Of a DNA stretch of 64,000 nt, positions 48,001 through 55,265 are shown piece by piece. Numbering within the stretch: the first letter of the stretch is position 1; every line of letters begins with the position of its first letter. Both the position numbers and the translations under genes were made by a program. The DNA is from Qipengyuania sp. S6317L1. GTDB taxonomy: Bacteria > Pseudomonadota > Alphaproteobacteria > Sphingomonadales > Sphingomonadaceae. The DNA lies in assembly GCF_023015615.1 (NCBI RefSeq), contig NZ_JALKAJ010000003.1:124001-188000 (forward strand), given 5' to 3'. The notes below the pieces were generated by a model that saw nothing but the letters and a program-made list of their open reading frames with translations, searched no databases and was not told the DNA's origin.

Positions 48001-48574
48001 CACCTATCAAAGCCTGATGGAAGGTGGCGCGCCTGCGGGTGGCCGTTCAACCGCCATGATCGCGGCGATGGTCGAAGGTGCGAGCAAGGGGCGCACAAAA
48101 CGCGGCGCTGAATTTATCCGCGCCGATTTCTCCGATGCCTCTGGCCAATTCTCAAGCGCGTGTTTCGAAGAAAGCCTCGTCGACAAATTCCCCGAATGGG
48201 CGGCCAATGGCGAATGTGTCCTTTTGACCGTAGAGCTCGATAGCCCCAATCCGGGCGAGCCACCGCGCCTCACCGTTCGCGGCGCAAGGCCTCTGGCGGC
48301 GGTCTCCGGTTCAATCGCAATGATCCTTCGCGCCGATGTGACAAGCATTGATGCTATCACGCAGCTGCAACTGGAACTTGCAACAGCCGACGGGGCGCAA
48401 GGTGAGGTGCTTTTGAAACTGTTGCTTGGAGAGGGCGAAGAGGCGCACGTTCGCCTTGGTACCAATTACGCGCTCAATGGCGATCTGGCCGAGAGGTTGA
48501 CGGGAGTGGAGGGCCTCTCCAACGTGACGCTCACCCCTGCAAAAGGCCGGGCAAACCTGAAGCTGGTGGCTTAA
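45059..48574 (+). CDS. dnaE: DNA polymerase III alpha subunit
   Basis: About 1171 residues from the ATG at 45059; a GTG at 44990 in frame would add 23 residues without the family's usual start. The order is PHP domain ([29 protein letters not shown]), then the C-family palm with [24 protein letters not shown] and [14 protein letters not shown], fingers with [15 protein letters not shown], the helix-hairpin-helix region near [14 protein letters not shown], and an OB fold at the end. This is the replicative polymerase type (DnaE1). It stands alone, with no other replication gene adjoining. Confidence 0.97.
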   Translation: [1171 protein letters not shown]

Positions 48575-48662
48575 AGGTTTTCGATCAAAATCTACAATTG
48601 CAAAGCAGGGCGTCCCGCGCCATTCTCCCCTTCAAAGAGAGATTTTGAGGAGAGACAATCAC

Positions 48663-50273
48663 ATGCGCACCCAGACCCTTGGCGAAATGCAATCGCAGGC
48701 TTTGCGGATCAACGGCGTTATCGATCACGCAGCGCGCGAATCCGGCAACCGCGAGATCGTCAGCCGCTGGGCCGATGGCAGCATCACCCGCACCAATTGG
48801 GCCGGAATTCGCGAGGATGCGCTCAAAATGGCGCAGGCGCTGGAGGCTCTGGGCCTGAAACCCGGGGAGCGCGTGGCCAGCATGGCGATGAACCATTCGC
48901 GCCACCTTGTCAGCTGGTATGGCGTTGCGGGCATGGGCGGGGTGCTGCACACGGTGAACCCGCGCCTGTTTGATGACCAACTCGAATACATTGTCTCTCA
49001 TGCCGAAGACAAAGTGATGATTTACGATGCCGCGTTCCAGCCCATCATCGACAAGATGAAGGACCGTTGGACGAGCGTAGAGCATTATATTTGCTACGAT
49101 TCTGGTGAGCACACGCAAAGCTTTGAAGACTGGATCGGCGCGCAGGACGGCGATTATGAATGGTTCATCGGCGATGAGCGCGACCCCTGCATGATTTGTT
49201 ACACCAGCGGGACCACCGGTAACCCGAAGGGCGTGCAATACGAGCACCGCTCAACCATGCTTCACGCGATTGCCGGGATGCAGCCGGCGGCGTTCAATTT
49301 TTCAAGCTCCAGCGTAATGCTCCCCGTTGTTCCCATGTTCCACGCAGCGTCTTGGGGGCTTCCCTATGCAGGCGCGATGGCGGGGGTGAAGTTCGTCTTT
49401 TCCGCGGTCAACGATCCCGCCGTTTTGCACCAGCTGATGCTCGACGAAGGCGTGACTGACAGCGCCGGTGTGCCGACCGTATGGCTCGCGCACTTCCAGT
49501 ATTGCGACAAGGAAGGCATCGACCTGCCACCCCTCAAAGCCGCCACCATCGGCGGCTCAGCCGCGCCGCGCTTTATGGTTGAGCGGCTCATGAAAAACGG
49601 CACCCGCGTCCAGCACGCCTGGGGCATGACTGAAACCTCGCCCATCGGGACCGTTGGCGGGCCGACGTCGGATTGGGATAATCTCACCTTTGAGGAAAAG
49701 GTCACCAAGACCTGTATGCAGGGTCGCCCGATCTACGGGGTGCAACTGCGCACGGTGGACCTTGACGACATGGCCACCGAACTGCCGCGCGATGGCAAGA
49801 CTTCCGGCGCGCTGCAAATTCGCGGGCCCTGGATCATCAAGCGTTACTTCAAGGCAGAGCAGGATGCGGCCAATGAAGAGGGCTGGTTCGATACCGGCGA
49901 CGTTGGCATCATCCACCCCGACGGCACGCTGCAGCTGACCGACCGCACCAAGGATGTGATCAAGTCGGGTGGTGAATGGATCAGCTCGGTCGAATTGGAG
50001 AACGCAGCCGTTGGTCATCCGGGCGTTGCCGAAGCAGCGTGTGTTGGCATGTTCCACCCCAAATGGGACGAGCGTCCTGTGCTGTTCGTTGTGCGCAAGG
50101 AAGGCTCTGATGTAACGAGCGGCGAGATCATCGAACATCTGAAACCGCTGATCGCCAAATGGTGGCTGCCCGATGCGGTCGAATTTGTCGACGATATCCC
50201 GCACACCGCCACCGGCAAGATCAGCAAGAAGGACCTTCGCGACAGGTTCGCTGACTACAAGTTGGAGGCGTAA
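48663..50273 (+). CDS. AMP-binding long-chain fatty acid-CoA ligase
   Basis: A 536-residue adenylate-forming enzyme. The phosphate loop [21 protein letters not shown], the GWFDTGDVG hinge and the catalytic lysine in [13 protein letters not shown] are all present. The overall form and the [35 protein letters not shown] block are typical of long-chain or medium-chain fatty acyl-CoA synthetases in alphaproteobacteria. The ATG at 48663 follows GAGGAGA. It lies five bases ahead of the DUF411 gene. Confidence 0.93.
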   Translation: MRTQTLGEMQSQALRINGVIDHAARESGNREIVSRWADGSITRTNWAGIREDALKMAQALEALGLKPGERVASMAMNHSRHLVSWYGVAGMGGVLHTVNPRLFDDQLEYIVSHAEDKVMIYDAAFQPIIDKMKDRWTSVEHYICYDSGEHTQSFEDWIGAQDGDYEWFIGDERDPCMICYTSGTTGNPKGVQYEHRSTMLHAIAGMQPAAFNFSSSSVMLPVVPMFHAASWGLPYAGAMAGVKFVFSAVNDPAVLHQLMLDEGVTDSAGVPTVWLAHFQYCDKEGIDLPPLKAATIGGSAAPRFMVERLMKNGTRVQHAWGMTETSPIGTVGGPTSDWDNLTFEEKVTKTCMQGRPIYGVQLRTVDLDDMATELPRDGKTSGALQIRGPWIIKRYFKAEQDAANEEGWFDTGDVGIIHPDGTLQLTDRTKDVIKSGGEWISSVELENAAVGHPGVAEAACVGMFHPKWDERPVLFVVRKEGSDVTSGEIIEHLKPLIAKWWLPDAVEFVDDIPHTATGKISKKDLRDRFADYKLEA

Positions 50274-50278
50274 AACCC

Positions 50279-50740
50279 ATGCCCTGGACCAATTCTCGCC
50301 TCGCCGCTTTGGTTGCACCCTTCGCGCTTCTTGCGTGCACATCTTCCGCGGCTGCGAGCGTCATTGACGTTGCCAAGACGCCTTGGTGTGGATGCTGCGC
50401 TGTGTGGGTTGAGCGTATGAAAGCGGCGGGCTTCACGATGGAGGTTCGCAACGTCGAAGACCTTAACCCAATTGCCGATGCCGCCGGAGTGCCGCGAAAT
50501 CTGCGCGGGTGTCACACCGCCATGATTGAAGGCTATGTCATCGAAGGGCACGTGCCTGCCGAAGACATCAAGCGCCTGCTTGCTGAGCGCCCCGATGCCG
50601 TCGGGCTGAGCGTGCCGGGAATGCCGATGGGCTCGCCCGGCATGGAGCAGGGCGCGCGCGTTGACCGCTATCAGGTGGTTCTCATCATGCGCGATGGCCG
50701 CCACCGCGTTTGGTCAAGCCACGGACCTTCTGCCTCCTGA
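50279..50740 (+). CDS. DUF411 metal-binding protein
   Basis: A 153-residue protein with a signal-like hydrophobic start (FALLACTSSA, possibly a lipobox), then the DUF411 pattern: KTPWCGCCAVWVERMKAAGF with three closely spaced cysteines and GVPRNLRGCHTAMIEGYVIEGHVPA with another Cys-His. DUF411 proteins are associated with metal, often copper, handling; the family is poorly defined. It lies five bases after the acyl-CoA ligase gene, so they share a transcript. A role with the ligase is not obvious. Confidence 0.85.
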   Translation: MPWTNSRLAALVAPFALLACTSSAAASVIDVAKTPWCGCCAVWVERMKAAGFTMEVRNVEDLNPIADAAGVPRNLRGCHTAMIEGYVIEGHVPAEDIKRLLAERPDAVGLSVPGMPMGSPGMEQGARVDRYQVVLIMRDGRHRVWSSHGPSAS

Positions 50741-50766
50741 AGAGGGGCGCGTCACAGGAGCATATC

Positions 50767-51207
50767 ATGGCCAAAGCCTATATCGATCCATCACCTGCCA
50801 ACTTCCAGGCGTTCAAGGACCTGCCGCGTGATGAGCCGATCCATATGCTCAACCTGCTGCGTTACCGTGATCTGGCCGAATATCCTGAAGGGCATGAGCA
50901 CCACGGCAATGGCTGGACCGGGCGGCGGGCCTATGAGGAATATGGCAAGACCAGCGGCCCGATCTTTGCAGAGGTGGGCGGCACGGTCGTTTGGCGCGGC
51001 AGCTTTCAGACCATGGTGACCGGACCGGAGCCCGATGAGAAGGTGTGGCACGACGGTTTTGTCGCGCAATATCCCGATGCGGGCGCGTTCTTTTCGATGA
51101 TCAAAAACCCCAACTATCAACTCGCCGTGGTCAACAGGACCGCCGCGCTTGTGGACAGCCGCCTGATGCGGTTCAAGCCGGGAGAAACCGGCGGAGGATT
51201 TGCCTGA
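50767..51207 (+). CDS. DUF1330-like protein
   Basis: A 146-residue soluble protein from the ATG at 50767, preceded by CAGGAG. It resembles the DUF1330 family, which has a dimeric alpha/beta barrel fold: AYIDPSPANFQAFKDLP, PIHMLNLLRYRDLAEYP, GWTGRRAYEEYGKTSGPIFAEVGGTVVWRGSF and FVAQYPDAGAFFSMIKNPNYQLAVVNRTAALVDSRL. No catalytic function is established for the family. It is the third gene of the ligase transcript. Confidence 0.82.
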   Translation: MAKAYIDPSPANFQAFKDLPRDEPIHMLNLLRYRDLAEYPEGHEHHGNGWTGRRAYEEYGKTSGPIFAEVGGTVVWRGSFQTMVTGPEPDEKVWHDGFVAQYPDAGAFFSMIKNPNYQLAVVNRTAALVDSRLMRFKPGETGGGFA

Positions 51208-51547
51208 AGCTCATCTAATCCCTGCGCCGTTCGCGCCAGGGGAAAGACATACCCGTTCAGGAGTCCCGCCGCTCGTGCTTGCGGCGTTCCGGGCCGGTGT
51301 AGGGCGTTGAGCTTTGCCTGCGATCGGTGCCACGCCTGTCGGTATCGCCCTGATCGCGTCGATCGGCCTTCTCGCCGTTCTGCTCTGGTTTGATATCAGT
51401 CATGAATTGCTCCCCCAATTTCAATCATACTCACCCGATTACGATGAAAACACCTTGCACTACGTAAATAGTGAAATGAAAACTCACGTTTCCGATAGCG
51501 CAGGTAACACAAGTTGCGCCCGCTACCTTGTAAAAACACGTATGTGT
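51208..51547. other. AT-richer gap with possible small membrane protein remnant
   Basis: This 340-base gap drops in GC from about 51390 onward. An 80-codon frame starting with TTG at 51314 would encode one membrane helix (IGATPVGIALIASIGLLAVLLWF) followed by a polar tail, but it has no clear ribosome-binding site and its tail runs into the 3' end of the opposite gene, so it is doubtful. A hairpin CGCCGC-TCGTGCTT-GCGGCG sits at 51267-51286. No other gene is seen. Confidence 0.4.
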
Positions 51548-51549
51548 TT
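51531..51549 (-). terminator. AT-rich hairpin at the end of the radical SAM gene
   Basis: AAACAC (51534-51539) and GTGTTT (51544-51549) pair around GTAT. On the minus strand the second arm continues into a run of five T. It overlaps the stop codon of the minus-strand gene. The stem is weak, so its function as a terminator is tentative. Confidence 0.35.
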
Positions 51550-52657
51550 ACAATAGTCGCAATTGGCCGCCGACTTCGGGTGCTCGAAATTGCTCGCAAT
51601 CAAGCTCGAATTTCGGCGCCGACTTTCCATGTCCAACACCATTTCGTTTGCAGGCGATCCGGAAACGTGCGCGGAACATGTCTGCCCAAACGCCTGTTGG
51701 TTTGAAGCGGCTGAAGAAATTGGGATCATTGTCTTTCCCCCCGCGCATTTCGCGCACGATCCGCATCACTTTGCTTGCACGGTCAGGGTAATGAACGGCG
51801 AGCCACTCGCGAAACAGCGGGGCGACTTCATGGGGAAGGCGCAAGGGTATCCAATTGGCGCTTTTGACGCCCGCTTGTGCCGCGGCCTCGATGATGTCTT
51901 CCATGAATTCATCCGTAATCGCCGGGATGATGGGGGAGACCGAGCAATGGACCGGCACGCCAATCCGGGCGAGCTTTCCAAGGGCCGCAATCCGTTTGGC
52001 AGGGGTAGCGCAGCGCGGCTCCAGCTTGGCTGAAAGGACAGGGTCGAGCGAGGTCACCGAAATCGCCACTGCAACCAGGTTGCGCGCCGCCATTTCCTCA
52101 AGCAGATCGGCATCGCGCAGCACCCGGTCGGATTTGGTCGTGATTGTCACCGGATGGCGCGCGTCGAGACAGGCCTCCAATATCCCACGGGTGATTTCAT
52201 ACCGTTTTTCAATCGGTTGATAGGGATCGGTGTTGGTGCCAAGCGCAATGGGCGCTGGCTTATATCCGCGTCTGGCCAGCGTCTTTCGCAAGAGCTCTGG
52301 TGCATCGGGCTTTGCAAAAAGCTGCGTTTCAAAGTCGAGACCGGGTGACAGATCGTGATAGGCGTGGGTGGGGCGCGCAAAGCAATAGACACAGCCATGC
52401 TCGCACCCGCGATAGGCGTTGACCGAACGGTCGAACGGCACATCGGGCGAGGCGTTAAACGAAAGGATCGTCTTGGGCCGCTCTTCCGTCACATGGGTGC
52501 GCAATTTCACCGGCGGCGCATCGTCCGCGCCAAGGCTCGCGACATAGTCGCGCCAATCGCCATCGGTTTCGCGTGTGGCAAGGCCAAAGCGGGTGGGGAC
52601 ATTGGCAGAAGGTGCGCCGCGTCCTTTAACAGAATCGGGGTGTTCGGGTGTTCCCAT
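51548..52657 (-). CDS. PA0069-family radical SAM protein (SplB-like)
   Basis: A 369-residue radical SAM enzyme. The iron-sulfur motif C85-x3-C89-x2-C92 lies in YRGCEHGCVYCFARPTH, and the later blocks KPAPIALGTNTDPYQPIE and ITTKSDRVLRDADLLE are typical of the spore-photoproduct-lyase-like/Rv2578c/PA0069 group. Members are linked in name and fold to DNA photoproduct repair, but their substrate is unproven. A perfect LexA-type box lies just ahead of the ATG at 52657, so it is probably SOS-induced. It is the last gene of the minus-strand cluster, 46 bases downstream of the OGT-like gene. Confidence 0.9.
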   Translation of the reverse strand: MGTPEHPDSVKGRGAPSANVPTRFGLATRETDGDWRDYVASLGADDAPPVKLRTHVTEERPKTILSFNASPDVPFDRSVNAYRGCEHGCVYCFARPTHAYHDLSPGLDFETQLFAKPDAPELLRKTLARRGYKPAPIALGTNTDPYQPIEKRYEITRGILEACLDARHPVTITTKSDRVLRDADLLEEMAARNLVAVAISVTSLDPVLSAKLEPRCATPAKRIAALGKLARIGVPVHCSVSPIIPAITDEFMEDIIEAAAQAGVKSANWIPLRLPHEVAPLFREWLAVHYPDRASKVMRIVREMRGGKDNDPNFFSRFKPTGVWADMFRARFRIACKRNGVGHGKSAPKFELDCEQFRAPEVGGQLRLL

Positions 52658-52662
52658 AATGA

Positions 52663-52677
52663 GAACATATGTAGAAC
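52663..52677 (-). promoter_or_regulatory. LexA (SOS) box of the radical SAM gene
   Basis: On the minus strand GTTC-TACATAT-GTTC, an exact GTTC-N7-GTTC motif, the alphaproteobacterial LexA site. It ends only five bases ahead of the ATG at 52657, so it overlaps where a Shine-Dalgarno would be and the transcript may be leaderless or the start may be further in. Confidence 0.75.
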
Positions 52678-52703
52678 AATTGCGGCGACTGCGTCCAGTG
52701 TTC

Positions 52704-54695
52704 TCAGCTTCGCTCCCGCACCGAAATATCGGCTGCGGGCTGACATTCGAGAAACCGCTTATAGGCGGCGTCATACCCATCTTCGAGGTGGCGGGTGTAG
52801 CGCGCCGTATCGAACATCGGGCCCCTCATGCGCTGGGTCGAAAGCTTTTTGCGCAGCGCCCCGGCCTTCGCCATATCGCCTGCAATTTCGACGACCAGAG
52901 CCTCGTATTCGTCCCAAGAATGGGTGATACACTCCTGTAAATCCACCGATTTTATCACGCTGGCGGCAACGCGGGCCGACATTTGCTCACCCATTCTGGT
53001 GACAACCGGAAGCCCTGCGTAAAGCGCATCGTTACAGGTGGTGTGCGCGCCGTAGGGGCCGCTGTCGATGAAGAGGTCCGCGTGCGCATGACGCTCCAGA
53101 TGCTGGGCATGGGGAAGGCGCGGGGCAAAGATCAGGCGTGCAGGATCAACCCCTGCATTGGCTGCGGCTTTGCGCAGGTTCTCATGCGCTTCCTCGTTTG
53201 AGCCGAGCAGCCACAGCACGCTGTTCGTGACCCGGTGCATAATCCGCATCCAGACCGCAAAGACTTGGCGGCGCAGTTTGTAGAGATTGTTGAAACAGCA
53301 CAGCACCACGGCCTCCTCCGGCAGCGCGTGCTCGCCCCGCGTGGTGCGCGCCGCGCCGATGGTCAGCGTGTTGTTGCCCGGTTGATAGCAATCGGGAAGC
53401 CAGATGATATTGTCATCATAATACGCGCGGTGATCGTCAGGGATGACCGTATTGTCCGCGATCATATAGTCGATGAAGGGCAGCGAGGTGCCCGAGCAAT
53501 AGCCAAGAAAGCTGATCTGAACCGGCGCAATGCGATGCGCGAGCCGGTCGATCCGCGTGCCTTGCGTGTATCCTTGCCGCTCGATAGCGATGTCGATCTC
53601 AAGGCCCGTCAAAAGCTCCAAAACCTCGCCCTCGGGTTTGCCATGGACATCGTGAAAATGGTCCACTGCACCGGCCGCTTTATCGCGCCATGTATCGCTG
53701 CGCGTGCGGCCATAGCTGACCGCGTGCACATCAAAGCGGGAGCGATCGTGTTCTTCCAGCATTCCCGACATCAGGCGCATACCGGGGTGATCGTGAAAAT
53801 CGGCGCTCAGATACGCGATCCGCAGCCGCTGCGGGCGCGATTTTGGCCGGGCAAAGGTGCGCGGGACCACGCTCAGCGACCCATAGCGCGTCTTTGCCCA
53901 GTTGCGCGCTCGGGAAAGCTGGTTTTCAGGATTGTCTTCCAGATGAAGCATGACAAAAGGCGGAACCGCCGCGCCTTCGACGCCCAATTTCGGGATTGCG
54001 GCCTCAAACTCAGCCATCGCGTCCCAGTCGCAAACGTGGCTGAGTTCATGGATCAACATGGCTTTGGCGAGCGCGTTGGCGGGATCGCTCGCCAGGGCCT
54101 TGCGAAACGCGTCGGCCGCCGATTGATGCCCGCCGCGCGCGCTTTCAAGCGTGCCTTGATTGTAGAGCGCTTCGGCAAAATCGGGTTTGAGTTCGATTGC
54201 GCGGGAATAGGCCGCGTGCGCTTCGCCAGAGCGGCCAAGCTGTTCCAACACGGTGCCAAGGTTGTTGTGGGCTTCTGGCGAATGGGGCTGAAGTTCGCTT
54301 GCACGCGTCAGATGCTCAAGCGCCACCTCGACCTGCCCTGTTTTTTGAGCGAGGCGGGCGAGATTGATTTGCGCGGCGGTGGATTGAGGGGCGCGGCTGA
54401 TGGCTCTGCGATAGGCCGCCATCGCCTCGCTGTTGTGCCCCTCCTGCTCAAGCGCCATGCCAAGGTTATAAGGTCCGCTGGGAAGTTCCGGGGCCAGCGC
54501 CTCAAGCTTGCGAAAGCTTGCGATTGCGTCGGCCAATCGCCCCAGTTGCAAAGCGGCAGCGCCTCGCAAATTCCACGCATCGAGCGCATCAGGGCAAGAT
54601 CGCGTCAGGGCGTCGGCGCGGGCGAAACAGGCAGCAAAATCACCCTTGCGAAACAGCGCGACAAGCGCGTCCTTGTCCGCCGGTGTCAGCTGCAC
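52704..54695 (-). CDS. TPR-containing OGT-like glycosyltransferase
   Basis: A 663-residue protein combining five or six tetratricopeptide repeats (about residues 20-215, e.g. AEAHNNLGTVLEQLGRSGEAHAAYSRAIELKP) with a glycosyltransferase-41-like catalytic half (about 285-640). The latter shows RIAYLSADFHDHPGMRL with H303, PVQISFLGYCSGTSLPFIDYMIAD, CCFNNLYKLRRQVFAVWMRI and the C-terminal GPYGAHTTCNDALYAGLPVVT. This is the layout of O-GlcNAc transferase and of SPINDLY-like bacterial proteins, some of which modify flagellins or other proteins. The motif around the usual GYPGTxG differs (GYCSGTS). The target is unknown. It lies between moaB and the radical SAM gene. Confidence 0.88.
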   Translation of the reverse strand: MQLTPADKDALVALFRKGDFAACFARADALTRSCPDALDAWNLRGAAALQLGRLADAIASFRKLEALAPELPSGPYNLGMALEQEGHNSEAMAAYRRAISRAPQSTAAQINLARLAQKTGQVEVALEHLTRASELQPHSPEAHNNLGTVLEQLGRSGEAHAAYSRAIELKPDFAEALYNQGTLESARGGHQSAADAFRKALASDPANALAKAMLIHELSHVCDWDAMAEFEAAIPKLGVEGAAVPPFVMLHLEDNPENQLSRARNWAKTRYGSLSVVPRTFARPKSRPQRLRIAYLSADFHDHPGMRLMSGMLEEHDRSRFDVHAVSYGRTRSDTWRDKAAGAVDHFHDVHGKPEGEVLELLTGLEIDIAIERQGYTQGTRIDRLAHRIAPVQISFLGYCSGTSLPFIDYMIADNTVIPDDHRAYYDDNIIWLPDCYQPGNNTLTIGAARTTRGEHALPEEAVVLCCFNNLYKLRRQVFAVWMRIMHRVTNSVLWLLGSNEEAHENLRKAAANAGVDPARLIFAPRLPHAQHLERHAHADLFIDSGPYGAHTTCNDALYAGLPVVTRMGEQMSARVAASVIKSVDLQECITHSWDEYEALVVEIAGDMAKAGALRKKLSTQRMRGPMFDTARYTRHLEDGYDAAYKRFLECQPAADISVRERS

Positions 54696-54720
54696 ATTAT
54701 CGCCCCCCCCTTGTGTGCTG

Positions 54721-55251
54721 CTATTTTTCGGTCAAGCGCGGCATGAGTTCGACAAAATTACACGGGCGATTGCGGCTGTCGAGCTGTTCGGCAAGGATGC
54801 CGTCCCAGCCATCCTTGACCGCTCCATTCGAGCCGGGGAGGGCAAACAAATATGTGCCGCGTGCGACAATGGCGCAGGCGCGTGATTGGACGGTGCTGGT
54901 TCCGATGGACTTGTAGGAGAGCCAGCGGAAAAGCTCGCCAAAGCCGGGAATGTCGCGTGCGCCCTCGATCTTCGAGAACGCTTCGGGCGTCACATCGCGG
55001 CCCGTCAAACCCGTGCCGCCGGTGGAGACAATCGCGTCGATTTGTGCATCGTCGATCCACGCATTGAATTGCGCGGCGAGGGCATCTGCATCATCCATGA
55101 CGATGGTTCGCGCGGCCAGATTATGGCCGGCATCGGTCACGCGCGCTGCGAGAATATCGCCCGAGGTATCGGTTTGCGGCGTTCGGGTATCAGACACTGT
55201 CAGAACGGCGATATTGATCGGGTTGAAGGGCCTGCTCTCGTCAATCGCCAC
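54721..55251 (-). CDS. moaB: MoaB/MogA family molybdopterin biosynthesis protein
   Basis: A 176-residue protein that adenylates molybdopterin. The family motifs are seen: INIAVLTVSDTRT at the start, AIVSTGGTGLTGRDVTPEAF, and LFALPGSNGAVKDGWDGILAEQLD near the end. Length fits MoaB more than the longer MogA/MoeA. Functional link: a molybdopterin oxidoreductase lies at 4.1 kb, but far from here. It is cotranscribed with the SLT gene above it. Confidence 0.92.
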   Translation of the reverse strand: MAIDESRPFNPINIAVLTVSDTRTPQTDTSGDILAARVTDAGHNLAARTIVMDDADALAAQFNAWIDDAQIDAIVSTGGTGLTGRDVTPEAFSKIEGARDIPGFGELFRWLSYKSIGTSTVQSRACAIVARGTYLFALPGSNGAVKDGWDGILAEQLDSRNRPCNFVELMPRLTEK

Positions 55252-55265
55252 TGTGGTTTGTCCTG

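Noticed and set aside
51314..51556. Small 80-codon frame with one membrane helix
   Set aside because: TTG start without ribosome-binding site and a tail running into the opposite gene; left as a note in the gap and not called as a gene.
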